The notes: generated by a model from the sequence alone, not told the origin. Positions 45,892 to 57,321 are shown, numbered from the stretch's first letter. The stretch is 64,000 bases of DNA from an uncultured Paracoccaceae bacterium (GCA_947492475.1 CANLNM010000004.1:62001-126000); one strand, 5' to 3'. Numbers and translations: made by a program.

Positions 45892-47241
45892 ATGACCGAG
45901 ATTTCGCTCAGCGCCCTGACCGGCCAATTGTTGGACGCCGCCCGCAAGGCCGGCGCCGACACCGCAGATGCCATGGCCGTCGAAGGAACATCCCTGTCCA
46001 TCGACGTGCTGGACGGCAAATTGGAACACGCAGACCGGTCCGAAGGGATCGATATCGGGCTGCGGGTTCTGATCGGTCAGCGGCAGGCCTGTGTGTCTGC
46101 CTCTGACATTTCAACCCGCACCATTGACGAAATGGCCGCCCGTGCGGTGGCCATGGCCAAAGAAGCCCCAGAAGACCCCTATGCCGGGCTGGCCGATCCA
46201 TCGCAGCTGGTGACAGATTATGACACCGACGCGCTGGAATTGTTCGACCCCTCCGACGAACCCGATCCGCAAATGTTGCAGGATGATGCGCTGCGTGCCG
46301 AAGCCGCCGCTGCGGGCATTTCTGGCGTCACACAGGTGCAATCGGCCAGTGCGGGCTATGGGCGCAATCGCATCCATATGGCCGCCACCAACGGATTTTC
46401 CGCAGGATATCAACGCTCTAACCGGGCGATTTCCTGTGTTGCGATTGCCGGGACGGGTGCTGGCATGGAACGCGACTATGACCATGACAGCCGTATTTTT
46501 CAGTCTGATCTAACGGACGCAACCGAAATTGGGGTCAGTGCCGGGGAACGCGCTGTGGCCCGGCTGGATGCCCGCAAACCCAAAACCGGGACTTATCCGG
46601 TGTTGTTTGACGAACGGGTTGCTTCTTCGCTGATTGGGCATTTGCTGGCGGCGATCAATGGGGTTGCCATCGCGCGCGGGGCTTCGTTTTTGCGGGATGC
46701 CATGGGTGAACAGGTTCTGCCCGACCATTTGTCCCTGATCGAAGATCCGCATCGCAAACGCACCGGCGCGTCCCGCCCGTTTGATGGCGAAGGCCTGCCA
46801 ACGCAATCACGTGCCATTGTTGAAAATGGCCGCTTGACCACATGGACGCTTGATCTGGCCACGGCACGTCAATTGGGGCTGCAATCGACCGGCAATGCGG
46901 CACGTGGCACGGCGTCGCCTCCGGGACCGTCCGTGTCCAACGTGGCGCTGACCCAAGGCACTGCCAGCCGCGACGACCTGATCCGCGACATGGGCACAGG
47001 CCTGTTGGTCACATCAATGATCGGATCGACCATCAATCCCAATACCGGCGATTATTCCCGCGGGGCCGCGGGGCTTTGGGTGGAAAACGGCGAAATCAGC
47101 CATACGGTGAACGAATGCACCATTGCCGGAAACCTGCGCGATATGTTGCAGCGGATCATCCCAGCCAATGACGCGCAAACGCACCTTAGCCGTGTTGTGC
47201 CATCGCTGCTGATCGACGGATTGACCCTTGCTGGTGAGTAA
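45892..47241 (+). CDS. pmbA: PmbA/TldE-family metalloprotease subunit
   Basis: A 449-residue protein of the TldD/PmbA family. The N-terminal domain has DAMAVEGTSLSIDVLDGKLE; the C-terminal part shows KTGTYPVLFDERVASSLIGHL, TGNAARGTASPPGPSVSNV and NPNTGDYSRGAAGLWVENGE. TldD and TldE together form a protease that trims peptides such as microcins; TldE itself lacks the metal site. Here no tldD is adjacent. ATG 45892 follows AAGGATCTGGA and gives family length. Confidence 0.9.
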   Translation: MTEISLSALTGQLLDAARKAGADTADAMAVEGTSLSIDVLDGKLEHADRSEGIDIGLRVLIGQRQACVSASDISTRTIDEMAARAVAMAKEAPEDPYAGLADPSQLVTDYDTDALELFDPSDEPDPQMLQDDALRAEAAAAGISGVTQVQSASAGYGRNRIHMAATNGFSAGYQRSNRAISCVAIAGTGAGMERDYDHDSRIFQSDLTDATEIGVSAGERAVARLDARKPKTGTYPVLFDERVASSLIGHLLAAINGVAIARGASFLRDAMGEQVLPDHLSLIEDPHRKRTGASRPFDGEGLPTQSRAIVENGRLTTWTLDLATARQLGLQSTGNAARGTASPPGPSVSNVALTQGTASRDDLIRDMGTGLLVTSMIGSTINPNTGDYSRGAAGLWVENGEISHTVNECTIAGNLRDMLQRIIPANDAQTHLSRVVPSLLIDGLTLAGE

Positions 47242-48001
47242 GGATCTACAGCTTTTGTTGGACGTGGCGGAAACAGCCGGGCGCATCGCGACCCGGCATT
47301 TCCATGCGGCCCCAGAAATCTGGGACAAACCCGACAATGCTGGCCCCGTGACCGAGGCCGATCTAGAAGTCGACCGCACGTTAAAGGCCGAATTGCTGTC
47401 ATCACGCCCCGATTACGGCTGGCTGTCTGAAGAATCCGAAGACAATTCCGACCGGCTGCACACCGACAAACAATTCATCATCGATCCGATCGATGGCACG
47501 CGGGCCTTTATCCAGAAATCCAAGGATTGGTCCCATTCCATCGCCATTGCCCAAGGTGGCGTGATCACACATGCAGTGGTCTATCTGCCCCTGCGCGATG
47601 AAATTTATGCCGCCGAATTGGGCCGGGGCGCGACGCTAAACGGCACACCGATTGCGGCGTCCCAACAAACCGACCTATCCGAAACCAGCGTTCTGGCGGC
47701 CAAACCGAACTTTGCCGACAAAAACTGGAAAAATGGCACCCCACCGGTGAAACCACATTTCCGATCCTCGCTGGCCTATCGGTTATGTCTGGTGGCCAGT
47801 GGTCGATTTGACGCGATGATCACGCTGCGCCCCAGTTGGGAATGGGACATCGCCGCAGGGGGCCTGATCGTTTCCGAAGCCACCGGCACATCCACAGATC
47901 GCACCGGGTCTGAACTGCGCTATAATAATCCGCATCCACAGTTGAATGGCGTGCTGGCGGCGGGCGCGATCCATCCGCAGCTTTTGTCGCAACTGCGTTA
48001 A
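47228..48001 (+). CDS. cysQ: Inositol-monophosphatase-family protein, CysQ-like (3'(2'),5'-bisphosphate nucleotidase)
   Basis: A 257-residue Mg-dependent phosphatase. The metal site is formed by EESED and IDPIDGTRAFI; WDIAAGGLIVSEATG closes the active site. CysQ removes 3'-phosphoadenosine 5'-phosphate, a by-product of sulfate assimilation; other members act on inositol phosphates. The start is TTG 47228 or GTG 47234, both within the end of pmbA, an overlap of 8-14 bases. Confidence 0.87.
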   Translation: MLVSKDLQLLLDVAETAGRIATRHFHAAPEIWDKPDNAGPVTEADLEVDRTLKAELLSSRPDYGWLSEESEDNSDRLHTDKQFIIDPIDGTRAFIQKSKDWSHSIAIAQGGVITHAVVYLPLRDEIYAAELGRGATLNGTPIAASQQTDLSETSVLAAKPNFADKNWKNGTPPVKPHFRSSLAYRLCLVASGRFDAMITLRPSWEWDIAAGGLIVSEATGTSTDRTGSELRYNNPHPQLNGVLAAGAIHPQLLSQLR

Positions 48002-48133
48002 TACCCGTTTATTTACAAACCCTTATGGCACAACCCAACGGTGACCATCCTCTGGCGCTACGGTCCAATCCCTTGACCCTGTTGGGTAAACGCGTAGGTT
48101 GCCCCTAACCCTAACCACAGCCGGAGTTCCCTT

Positions 48134-48376
48134 ATGGCCCAACGTTTGCATCTTGTCTTTGGCGGTGAATTGATCGACCCAAGCCAGAACGCGTTCAAAG
48201 ACATCGACGACATCCATATCGTTGGCATGTTCCCCGATTATGCCTCGGCCTATGACGCCTGGAAATCCGAAGCGCAACGCACTGTCGACAATGCCCATAT
48301 GCGGTATTTCATCGCCCATATTCACCGTCTACGTGACGAAGAAACCGAAGTGTCGCCGACCGAAGAACTCGGATAA
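48134..48376 (+). CDS. DUF4170 small protein
   Basis: An 80-residue protein of the DUF4170 family (LHLVFGGELIDPSQNAFKD, IVGMFPDYASAYDAWKSEA, AHMRYFIAHIHRL). Function unknown; it regularly sits between cysQ/pmbA and the Kdo-transferase-like gene in rhodobacteria. CGGAG precedes the ATG. The 132-base gap before it may hold a promoter. Confidence 0.9.
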   Translation: MAQRLHLVFGGELIDPSQNAFKDIDDIHIVGMFPDYASAYDAWKSEAQRTVDNAHMRYFIAHIHRLRDEETEVSPTEELG

Positions 48377-48388
48377 ACGGTCACGCCC

Positions 48389-49618
48389 ATGTCCAAATCC
48401 CTGCCGCTCCAAGCGCTGATGGCGTTGCGTCGCAAACAAACCGTCGCGACGCCAAGTCTAAGCGAAAAAAACCGAACGGCAGGGCCGGTGATTTGCATCC
48501 ACCTGACCAGTTGGGGGGATTTGCCTGCCATTTGCAGTTTGGGGCAACGTATCTGTGCGGATGAATTTCTGCTGTCCGGGCCGCCGCCGTCGTTGACCAT
48601 CATCGGCCCCGCCCGAAACTGCCCCAACAGCGACCACCCTCGGATTACGATCCAGCCGGAACCGGCCGAAAATCGCGGCGAAATTGCCCGTTTTTTGGTG
48701 AAAACCCAGCCTGACTTGCTGATCTGGACCCATGGCAGGTTGCAACCTTCTTTTTTGGCTGAGGCGGATGCGTTAAACATCCCGCGTATTTTGATCAATG
48801 CGCGCAACAATGATCTGTCTTTGACGTCGGGGCGGTGGATTCCGGGGGTAATGCGCGCCCTGCTGGATGGATTTGTACACATTATCGCCGCTGATGATGG
48901 CGCGGTTCAACGTTTGCGGCGCACGGGTGTGGCGGCCAATAAAATTGATGCTTTGGGCAAATTGCACAGCGAAACACTGCCGCTGACCTGCAATGAGGCC
49001 GAGTTTTCTGAAATGTCATCGCTGGTCGGGTCACGTCCGGTTTGGTTGGCGATGAATGTCCCCGAAAGCGAATTCCGGTTCATTGCTCAGGCGCATCTGG
49101 CGGCCAGTCGCCGCGCACCGCGCTTGTTATTGCTGATGCGCCCTACAACCCCGGACATCACAGAATCCAGCCTCGCATTGCTGCGTCAGGGTGGTTTGAA
49201 TGTCGCGGTGCGATCACACGGGGATGATCCAACCGATTCCACTCAGATCTACGTGACCGACTTCGAAGACGAAGACGGGCTCTGGCTGCGACTGTCACCG
49301 ATCACCTTTTTCGGCGGCACTTTGACCAGTGGGGTCTGCCACTCACCGATGGAGGCCGCGGCGCTTGGATCGGCCATATTGCACGGTCCGCGCGTCAATG
49401 ATCGCGCGTCATCGTTTCGCAAGCTCGCCGAACGCGGCGCTGCGCGGTTGGTGCGCGATGCGCTGGATTTGGGCGAAGCCGTCGAGGCACTGCTTGCACC
49501 TGACAGATCGGCCGAAATGGCGTTGGGCGGATGGGAGGTCGCGGCGTCCGGCGCGGCCGTCACCAACCGGGTGATTGAGCTGATCGTGGCCCTGCTCGAC
49601 GAAGCGGAGGACGTGTAA
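48389..49618 (+). CDS. WaaA (Kdo transferase)-like glycosyltransferase
   Basis: A 409-residue GT-B type protein of the WaaA/KdtA family, named from fold blocks ([69 protein letters not shown]) and from its place between DUF4170 and lpxK. True WaaA adds Kdo to lipid A. Two oddities: there is no N-terminal membrane anchor, and where WaaA has the catalytic Glu (..SxGE..) this protein reads TSWGDLPA, an Asp. It may be a second, divergent transferase. It ends overlapping the lpxK ATG. Confidence 0.75.
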   Translation: MSKSLPLQALMALRRKQTVATPSLSEKNRTAGPVICIHLTSWGDLPAICSLGQRICADEFLLSGPPPSLTIIGPARNCPNSDHPRITIQPEPAENRGEIARFLVKTQPDLLIWTHGRLQPSFLAEADALNIPRILINARNNDLSLTSGRWIPGVMRALLDGFVHIIAADDGAVQRLRRTGVAANKIDALGKLHSETLPLTCNEAEFSEMSSLVGSRPVWLAMNVPESEFRFIAQAHLAASRRAPRLLLLMRPTTPDITESSLALLRQGGLNVAVRSHGDDPTDSTQIYVTDFEDEDGLWLRLSPITFFGGTLTSGVCHSPMEAAALGSAILHGPRVNDRASSFRKLAERGAARLVRDALDLGEAVEALLAPDRSAEMALGGWEVAASGAAVTNRVIELIVALLDEAEDV

Positions 49619-50616
49619 TGCGCACGCCGTCGTTTTGGCATCTGCCCCCAGACAAGCCAGGTTTGACTGCGCGACTTCTGACCCCGATTGGGATGTTATA
49701 TGGCGCCGCAACGGCCCGCAGGATCCAGAAACCGGCGGATATCCATCCAGATATTCCTGTTATTTGCATCGGAAATATCAATGCCGGTGGCACAGGAAAA
49801 ACCCCAACCACCATTGCGTTGATCCAACGGTTGATCGCGCGGGGGCGCGTGCCCCATGTGGTCACACGCGGACATGGCGGCACGTTGACGGGTCCCATTC
49901 GCGTGGATGAAACCAAACATAACGCCGGTGATACCGGGGATGAACCGCTGCTTTTGGCCGCGTTTGCCCCCACTTGGGTCGCCAAAAACCGCGCTGATGG
50001 TGCACAGGCCGCGCAGCAGGCCGGTGCGGATGTGATCCTATTGGATGATGGGTTTCAAAATCCGACCATCGCCAAGGATCTGTCGCTGATTGTGGTCGAC
50101 GCCGCCAAAGGCTTTGGCAATGGGCGGTGCATTCCTGCCGGACCGTTGCGTGAAAAAGTGTCGGCCGGGCTGGGGCGTGGGGATATATTGCTGTCCATCG
50201 GGCCGGATCGCATGCAAACCCGGTTCACCCAAGTTTGGGGCGCCAAACTGCCCGATACATTGCCGCACCTGACCGGCCATTTGGCACCCTTGCAAACCGG
50301 GATGCCGTGGGCCGGATTGCGTGTGCTTGCCTTTGCCGGGATCGGCCACCCGGACAAATTTTTCACCACTTTACGGGACCTTGGCGCGGATGTGATCCGG
50401 GGCGAAGCCCTGAGCGATCACCAACCCTTGACCAAACCATTAATGAACCGATTGCTGGCCGAGGCACAGGCCCAAAACGCGCAATTGGCCACAACGGAAA
50501 AAGACGCCGTGCGATTGCCTGATGCGTTCCGCAGGCAGGTTTTGACATTGCCGGTCCGGTTGGAAATCGCAGATTGGTCAGCGCTGGATACTGCCTTGGG
50601 CCGGTTAGGGCTTTAG
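49618..50616 (+). CDS. lpxK: Tetraacyldisaccharide 4'-kinase LpxK
   Basis: A 332-residue inner-membrane kinase that phosphorylates the lipid A precursor at the 4'-position. The P-loop [16 protein letters not shown] is at about 54-66, with an N-terminal hydrophobic segment that anchors the protein; [17 protein letters not shown] and [12 protein letters not shown] are typical. Its ATG overlaps the waaA-like stop (TAATG), and its last 12 bases overlap the convergent CoA-transferase gene. Confidence 0.94.
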   Translation: MRTPSFWHLPPDKPGLTARLLTPIGMLYGAATARRIQKPADIHPDIPVICIGNINAGGTGKTPTTIALIQRLIARGRVPHVVTRGHGGTLTGPIRVDETKHNAGDTGDEPLLLAAFAPTWVAKNRADGAQAAQQAGADVILLDDGFQNPTIAKDLSLIVVDAAKGFGNGRCIPAGPLREKVSAGLGRGDILLSIGPDRMQTRFTQVWGAKLPDTLPHLTGHLAPLQTGMPWAGLRVLAFAGIGHPDKFFTTLRDLGADVIRGEALSDHQPLTKPLMNRLLAEAQAQNAQLATTEKDAVRLPDAFRRQVLTLPVRLEIADWSALDTALGRLGL

Positions 50617-51726
50617 CAAATCCTGATGTTCGCCAAGGCTGGGGGATGGATCATCCATGGACAAGTCCGCCCCCGAAAACCGGATCGGGCAGCGCACCGA
50701 CGGCACGCCATCTAACGACATTTGCAATCCGCGTGCTTTGACATGTGGGTCGTCAAACACTTCGGCCATGTCATTGATCGGCCCGGCCGGAACCCCGGCG
50801 TTTTCACAGGCTTGCAACAGGTCGGATTTGGTCCAAGTCATTGTCAAAGCGGACAATATCGGCACCAATATTTCGCGATATTCCAGCCGCGCAGGATTGG
50901 TTGCAAATCGTGGGTCATCCGCCAGATCCTCCTGTCCCAATAGCCCAACAAATTTGCGGAACTGACCATCATTGCCCACAGCGATAATGATAAACCCATC
51001 CGCGCAGTCAAACACCTGATAAGGCACAATATTTGGATGGGCATTGCCCAATCGGGTCGGCGCCGTCCCCGAGGCAAGATAGTTCATCGCCTGATTGGCC
51101 ATCACCGATGTCGCCACATCCAACAAAGCCAGATCAAGCTGCTGTCCAGCCCCCGTGCGGTCGCGCTGAATAATCGCGGCCAAAATGGCATTTGACGCGT
51201 AAAGCCCGGTAAAAATGTCTGTGACCGCGACGCCAACCTTTTCGGGTTGCGCATCTGGTTCGCCGGTGACGGACATCAGGCCAGACATGCCCTGAATGAT
51301 GAAATCATAGCCCGCGCGTTTGGCATATGGGCCATCTTGGCCAAAGCCGGTGATCGAACAATAGATCAGTCGCGGGAATTGCGCAGACAGGCTGGCATAA
51401 TCCAGCCCATATTTAGCCAAACCACCAACTTTAAAGTTTTCGATGACAACATCTGCATCCGCCAACAGCTTTAGCAATTGCGCCTTGCCGTCGGGTGTAC
51501 GAAAATCGATCACAACCGATTTTTTGCCACGGTTTGTACCGTGGAAATAGGCCGCCGCCCCGTCGCGTTCAACAAAGGGCGGGCCCCATTTTCGGGTGTC
51601 ATCACCGTCTGGGCTTTCGACCTTGATGACATCAGCACCCAGATCCGCCAGAAGTTGGCCAGCCCAAGGGCCCGCCAAAATCCGCGCAAGTTCAACAACT
51701 TTGAGCCCAGCCAGTGGTGTCGTCAT
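50605..51726 (-). CDS. Class III CoA-transferase (CaiB/BaiF family)
   Basis: A 373-residue CoA transferase. The catalytic Asp is in [49 protein letters not shown] is the usual N terminus (only its first half is needed to place it). It moves CoA between carboxylic acids; the acid is unknown. ATG 51726 shares a base with the TGA of the DsbA-like gene (TGATG), so the two are coupled. The 3' end overlaps lpxK by 12 bases. Confidence 0.9.
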   Translation of the reverse strand: MTTPLAGLKVVELARILAGPWAGQLLADLGADVIKVESPDGDDTRKWGPPFVERDGAAAYFHGTNRGKKSVVIDFRTPDGKAQLLKLLADADVVIENFKVGGLAKYGLDYASLSAQFPRLIYCSITGFGQDGPYAKRAGYDFIIQGMSGLMSVTGEPDAQPEKVGVAVTDIFTGLYASNAILAAIIQRDRTGAGQQLDLALLDVATSVMANQAMNYLASGTAPTRLGNAHPNIVPYQVFDCADGFIIIAVGNDGQFRKFVGLLGQEDLADDPRFATNPARLEYREILVPILSALTMTWTKSDLLQACENAGVPAGPINDMAEVFDDPHVKARGLQMSLDGVPSVRCPIRFSGADLSMDDPSPSLGEHQDLLKP

Positions 51727-52385
51727 CAAGCGTCAATCAGCCCGTCAATAATCACGGCCATGTCAGAGAAGCTCATGTTTGGGTGCTTTTCACCATTGAT
51801 GAACAGGGTGGGTGTCGATGTCACCTGATCCCGCGCAGCGTTGTCTTCGTACCAATTGACCAAAGACTGCGCCATACCGGCATCTTGCATACATGCATCC
51901 AACGCGTCGTCGGTCAGACCTGCGGTTTTACCAATCGTGCGCAGCTCTTCAACGATTGCAGCCGCGCTTTCGGCGCGGGCCCATTCGCCCTGTTTTTCCA
52001 TCAGCAATTCAACGATTCCGTGGAACCGCATTTCGCCGCCACACCGGGCCACCATAGATGCCCACAGACCTGGACGGTCAAAATAGACTTCGCGGAAAAT
52101 GAACCGCACTTTGCCGGTGTCGATATATTCACGCTGCAGATCTTTGAATTGATTGGCGTGGAAGTTCGCGCAATGTGGACAGGTGAACGACGCGTATTCG
52201 ATGATTTCCACCGGTGCATCCGCAGAACCCAGCACGATGTCCTGAATTTCAATCGGGCCCGTTGCTTCTTGGGCATTTGCGGCGCCGGGCAATAGGTCCG
52301 ATTGCGGTTTGGATTGGCTCATCCAATAGGAACCACCAGCAACAAGGGCCAGGGCAGAGGCCCCAATAAAGAATCGTCTGTCCAT
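51726..52385 (-). CDS. DsbA-family thiol oxidoreductase
   Basis: A 219-residue periplasmic protein. Residues 1-39 hold a signal or anchor (MDRRFFIGASALALVAGG). The thioredoxin-like domain has the active pair in FTCPHCANFH (Cys69 and Cys72) and STPTLFINGE as the cis-Pro loop. It would form or shuffle disulfides in exported proteins; the DsbA-like family with a Bdb-type C-terminal region is common in rhodobacteria. ATG 52385 is chosen since the signal peptide begins there. Confidence 0.88.
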   Translation of the reverse strand: MDRRFFIGASALALVAGGSYWMSQSKPQSDLLPGAANAQEATGPIEIQDIVLGSADAPVEIIEYASFTCPHCANFHANQFKDLQREYIDTGKVRFIFREVYFDRPGLWASMVARCGGEMRFHGIVELLMEKQGEWARAESAAAIVEELRTIGKTAGLTDDALDACMQDAGMAQSLVNWYEDNAARDQVTSTPTLFINGEKHPNMSFSDMAVIIDGLIDA

Positions 52386-52398
52386 GATCGTCTCAATC

Positions 52399-52917
52399 CT
52401 ATCTCTTATGTTTCTTTGTCTTGGATAGTACATTGGTCGCCAACGCTTCGAGCGCAAGGCGTAGTTTTTCATCCCCTGCCCCATCGGCAAGAGCTTGCGC
52501 TTCTTTCACAACATCCGGATCAGGGCGTTTTTCCGCCTTGGGGGCATGGGTGAATTGTGCTTGGCCTTCGGCAAAGCCAACGGGGGCGGTTTGGGTGATG
52601 CGAATACGTGAAATCGCGCGATAGCCGTAACAGGCGTTCACCTTTTCCAGTATCTGGGTTTTCTGCATTTCCAGCATCGGTGCCTGCGCCCCGGTGGTCA
52701 GCAATGACAGCGTCGCGCCCATGGATCCACGACCATAGGACACTTCGACCGGGCGGGCAATTTGGGCCACAGCGCTGCCGACAATTTCCACCCAATGGGT
52801 CAACAACCGCGACTGCGCAAAGCCGCGACTTTCGGTGGCTTCGCGGATACGCGATTGCAACAGGCCCGAAGTCCGGGCAAACCCACGTGTGGTGCTATGG
52901 CGATACGGTGTCTTCAT
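52399..52917 (-). CDS. DciA/DUF721-family protein
   Basis: A 172-residue protein with a DUF721-type domain near the N terminus (LTHWVEIVGSAVAQIARPVEVSY, first part). DciA proteins load the replicative helicase DnaB in bacteria without DnaC. The C-terminal third is charged and not conserved. It lies 13 bases before the DsbA-like gene on the same strand, and is divergent from mutY. Confidence 0.8.
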   Translation of the reverse strand: MKTPYRHSTTRGFARTSGLLQSRIREATESRGFAQSRLLTHWVEIVGSAVAQIARPVEVSYGRGSMGATLSLLTTGAQAPMLEMQKTQILEKVNACYGYRAISRIRITQTAPVGFAEGQAQFTHAPKAEKRPDPDVVKEAQALADGAGDEKLRLALEALATNVLSKTKKHKR

Positions 52918-52982
52918 GTTGGGCGTATCTTAAACGAGGCACCGCCGAGAGCCAGCAAAACCGCGACAAAAGGGCATAAAGA

Positions 52983-54032
52983 ATGCGTGAGAGGTTAAAC
53001 GCTGAATTATTGGACTGGTATGACCATCATGCGCGGATCATGCCATGGCGTGTTGGCCCGGCGGATCGGCGGGCTGGTGCAATGCCCGATCCCTATCGCA
53101 TCTGGCTGTCCGAAGTCATGTTGCAGCAGACAACCGTCGCCGCCGTAAAGGATTATTTCGTCCGTTTTACAACGCGTTGGCCGGATGTTCAGGCGCTGGC
53201 CGCCGCCCCTGATGCCGATGTGATGGGCGAATGGGCCGGGCTGGGATATTACGCGCGCGCACGTAATTTGCTGAAATGCGCCCGCGCGGTGGTTGCGGAT
53301 CATGATGGGCAATTTCCGGATAATCTGGATGCGTTGCTGACCTTGCCGGGAATCGGTCCTTATACAGGTGCGGCGATTTCTTCGATTGCGTTTGACCGGG
53401 CTGAAACCGTGCTGGATGGCAATGTGGAACGGGTCATGTCCCGCATGTATGACGTTCACACGCCCCTGCCCGCGGCCAAACCTGACTTGATGAAATTGGC
53501 GGCCGATCTGACGCCACAGTCGCGTCCCGGCGATTACGCACAGGCGGTGATGGATCTGGGCGCCACGATCTGCACCCCTAAAAACCCCGCATGTGGGTTA
53601 TGCCCGTGGCGGTCTGATTGCGCGGCGCGATTGGCAGGCACACAGGCCGAATTACCGAAAAAAACACCCAAAAAACCGAAACCGACCCGGTATGGCATCG
53701 CCTATGTGGCCCGCCGCGTCGACGGTGCGTTTTTGCTGGAACGCCGCCCCGACAAAGGTCTGTTAGGCGGCATGTTGGGCTGGCCCGGGTCGGAATGGGG
53801 TGACGTTGCCACAGAATGCCCGCCCATCCGCGCCGAATGGCAGGATGTTGGTGCAGAGGCACGTCACACATTCACCCATTTCCATCTGCGATTGCGGGTC
53901 ATGACCGCGTTGGTCCCGATGGATCGCGCGCCAGATCACGGCGACTTTGTCGCGCAATCCGATTTTCGCCCATCTGATTTGCCAACTGTGATGCGCAAGG
54001 CGTATGACTTGACGACCAAAGGCCGCAATTGA
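52983..54032 (+). CDS. mutY: A/G-specific adenine glycosylase
   Basis: A 349-residue repair glycosylase that removes A opposite 8-oxoG. Catalytic Glu44 lies in LSEVMLQQTTV; the helix-hairpin-helix LPGIGPYTGAA and the catalytic Asp near 143 in VLDGNVERV follow. Four cysteines in CTPKNPACGLCPWRSDC bind a 4Fe-4S cluster. The C-terminal NUDIX-like domain (GLLGGMLGWPGSEWG) recognises 8-oxoG. It diverges from the DciA-like gene with a 65-base gap. Confidence 0.95.
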   Translation: MRERLNAELLDWYDHHARIMPWRVGPADRRAGAMPDPYRIWLSEVMLQQTTVAAVKDYFVRFTTRWPDVQALAAAPDADVMGEWAGLGYYARARNLLKCARAVVADHDGQFPDNLDALLTLPGIGPYTGAAISSIAFDRAETVLDGNVERVMSRMYDVHTPLPAAKPDLMKLAADLTPQSRPGDYAQAVMDLGATICTPKNPACGLCPWRSDCAARLAGTQAELPKKTPKKPKPTRYGIAYVARRVDGAFLLERRPDKGLLGGMLGWPGSEWGDVATECPPIRAEWQDVGAEARHTFTHFHLRLRVMTALVPMDRAPDHGDFVAQSDFRPSDLPTVMRKAYDLTTKGRN

Positions 54033-54085
54033 TCAATTGAACCAACCGGTTTAGCGTGCCGATATTGATCCTGCGGAGCCGCACA

Positions 54086-55231
54086 ATGAGTACCGATCCA
54101 AGCCCCAAATCGCCCATCGCAAACCTGACCAGTGCTTTGCCGTTTTGGTTGTCGACGCTGCTGATCCCGCTGACTTGGTTGGCGGCCACGCAGGGCGGTT
54201 GGTGGATCGCAGCTTTGCCGGCATTCACATGGTACATGTTCACAATTCTGGATGCCCTGACCGGGTTGAACCTGACCAATGCGGATCTGGACACGCCGGA
54301 AACTGATCTGTTTTGGTACCGCTTGGTCACCGTTTTGTGGGCGCCATTACAATACGTTACCCTATTCGGTGCCCTTTGGTACGTGACCCGCACAGACCAT
54401 TTATCCGGTTTCGAAATGTGGGCGCTGTTTTTTGGCATCGGAGTTATGACCGGGTCCATCGGCATCAATTATTCACATGAATTGATGCATCAAAAACCAA
54501 AATGGGAACGTTGGTTGGGGGATTTGTTGCTGGCGTCCGTTCTGTATTCACATTTCCGGTCCGAACATCTGTTGGTGCATCACCGCTATGTGGGTACGCC
54601 GCGCGACCCGGTCACCGCCCGCTATAACGAAGGGTTCCACCGGTTTTTCCCACGTGTGTTAAAGCAGTCGATAACGTCGTCGTTTCGCGCTGAGCGAGAT
54701 ATGTTGGCACGTAAATCATTGCCATGGCACGCTTTTTCCAACCCGTTCTGGCGCTACTGGGCATTGCAAGGCGCCGCTGTTTTTCTGGCGGTCCTCATTG
54801 GTGGCTGGCTGGGATTGGTGTTGTTTTTGGTCCAGGCGATGACCGCGATATGGCAGTTAGAGCTGGTCAATTACATCGAACATTACGGGCTGACACGCAA
54901 ACATTTGGGGGATGGAAAATACGAACATGTCCTGCCCCGGCACAGCTGGAATGCCGCGCATAAGGCATCGAATTGGTTGTTGATCAATCTACAACGGCAT
55001 TCGGATCATCACTATAAACCCGATCGCCGGTTTCCATTGCTGCAAAACTATAACGAAGAAGACGCGCCGCAATTGCCATTTGGCTATCCGATCATGACCA
55101 TGGCCGCGATGATGCCGCCCGTTTGGCGACGTGTGATGAACCCGCGTGTTCGTAAATGGCGGGCGCAATATTATCCGGAAATCACCGATTGGGCGGCTTA
55201 CAAAGCTGGTACAAATCCGATGCCGCGATAG
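54086..55231 (+). CDS. AlkB-type membrane alkane 1-monooxygenase
   Basis: A 381-residue integral-membrane di-iron hydroxylase. Four to six hydrophobic helices and the histidine boxes are present: HELMH near 130, EHLLVHHRYVGTPRD near 160, NYIEHYGL in the middle and LQRHSDHHYKPDRR near 305. It uses O2 and rubredoxin electrons to hydroxylate alkanes or other hydrophobic chains. No rubredoxin gene is adjacent. ATG 54086 follows GGAG; the frame from 54056 adds a residue stretch without similarity. Confidence 0.9.
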   Translation: MSTDPSPKSPIANLTSALPFWLSTLLIPLTWLAATQGGWWIAALPAFTWYMFTILDALTGLNLTNADLDTPETDLFWYRLVTVLWAPLQYVTLFGALWYVTRTDHLSGFEMWALFFGIGVMTGSIGINYSHELMHQKPKWERWLGDLLLASVLYSHFRSEHLLVHHRYVGTPRDPVTARYNEGFHRFFPRVLKQSITSSFRAERDMLARKSLPWHAFSNPFWRYWALQGAAVFLAVLIGGWLGLVLFLVQAMTAIWQLELVNYIEHYGLTRKHLGDGKYEHVLPRHSWNAAHKASNWLLINLQRHSDHHYKPDRRFPLLQNYNEEDAPQLPFGYPIMTMAAMMPPVWRRVMNPRVRKWRAQYYPEITDWAAYKAGTNPMPR

Positions 55232-55262
55232 CTGGTAAAATCATAATTTCATTATGAAAAAA

Positions 55263-55290
55263 CCCTGCCAGACCCAAAGGAATGGCAGGG
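55263..55290. terminator. Terminator between alkB-type gene and ccrM
   Basis: CCCTGCCA (55263-55270) and TGGCAGGG (55283-55290) form an 8-bp stem. A run of six A precedes it, giving a T run on the minus strand, so it mainly ends ccrM transcription; the palindrome TTTCAT-T-ATGAAA lies just next to it. Confidence 0.7.
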
Positions 55291-55358
55291 GTAAGTTATG
55301 TGCCACGGCACGAGTAGCCGCAGGCACCGGCGGTAAACTTTATTAATTTGATGTGGTT

Positions 55359-56559
<1,201 letters not shown>

Positions 56560-56572
56560 AATCACTTAAGAA

Positions 56573-57196
56573 TTAACCTTGATACAAGATATTGTGTACC
56601 GGTTTGAACGTACGTCTATGGTGTGGGGTCACCCCAAGTTTTAGCAGCGCCGCTTTGTGTGCCGGGGTGGGATAACCGGCGTTTTTTTCCCATCCATAAC
56701 CGGGATGCTGTTGCGCCAAATCCACCATTATCTGATCGCGCCTAACTTTTGCCACAATTGAGGCCGCCGCGATGGACAGTGATTTGGTGTCGCCTTTAAC
56801 AATTGGGTCGGCGGACAGGTTCAGACCACGGGGCAATTGTTTGCCATCAATCAGCAGGTGGTCGGGGGTTTGTTGTAACCCTGCCACCGCCCGCATCATC
56901 GCAATATGGGACGCACGCAGAATGTTTTGTTCTTCGATTTCGCGCACGCTGGCATGGGCGGTGGACACATCCGCGACCTCCAACAGCTGTTCGAACAAAA
57001 ACAGACGTTTCTTTTCGCTCAGCTGTTTGCTGTCATTCAGGCCGTCGGGGATGTTGTCCGGGTCCAGAATAACGGCCGCCGCCGTCACTGGCCCCGCCAG
57101 AGGACCGCGCCCCACTTCGTCGACCCCCGCAATGTGCAAAAACCCCCGCTCAAAGGCAGAGGTTTCAAAATGGAAATCGGGAATGCTCTTGGTCAT
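56573..57196 (-). CDS. rnhB: Ribonuclease HII
   Basis: A 207-residue RNase HII that cuts RNA in RNA-DNA hybrids and single embedded ribonucleotides. The active site is DEVGRGPLAGPV near residue 25 (Asp-Glu), the middle Asp is in LLIDGKQL, and SIAAASIVAKVRRD carries the last conserved part. ATG 57196 (MTKSIPDFHF) gives family length; the frame up to 57319 is non-homologous. It lies just before ccrM on the same strand, the common order in alphaproteobacteria. Confidence 0.94.
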   Translation of the reverse strand: MTKSIPDFHFETSAFERGFLHIAGVDEVGRGPLAGPVTAAAVILDPDNIPDGLNDSKQLSEKKRLFLFEQLLEVADVSTAHASVREIEEQNILRASHIAMMRAVAGLQQTPDHLLIDGKQLPRGLNLSADPIVKGDTKSLSIAAASIVAKVRRDQIMVDLAQQHPGYGWEKNAGYPTPAHKAALLKLGVTPHHRRTFKPVHNILYQG

Positions 57197-57248
57197 ATGC
57201 TTTCTTACGGCACCAGAATGTAAACGCCAAGGATTGGAACCATGAAAC

Positions 57249-57280
57249 AGGGGCAGAGACCATGTCCTATCTCTGCCCCT
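57249..57280 (-). terminator. Hairpin after the D/N/R-rich exported protein gene
   Basis: AGGGGCAGAGA (57249-57259) and TCTCTGCCCCT (57270-57280) form a perfect 11-bp stem with a 10-base loop. On the minus strand only a short T stretch (GTTTCAT) follows, so termination may be partial; readthrough would reach rnhB. Confidence 0.55.
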
Positions 57281-57321
57281 ACGCGCGCTGCAAAACTGGG
57301 GAAGAACGCAGCGTTGCACGA

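Noticed and set aside
48103-48116. CCCTAACCCTAACC, two telomere-like units
   Set aside because: Only two units in an ordinary bacterial intergenic gap; chance is the best explanation.
56566-56576. TTAA-N3-TTAA next to ccrM as a CtrA box
   Set aside because: CtrA boxes use TTAA-N7-TTAA; the spacing is wrong and one half is the rnhB stop codon.
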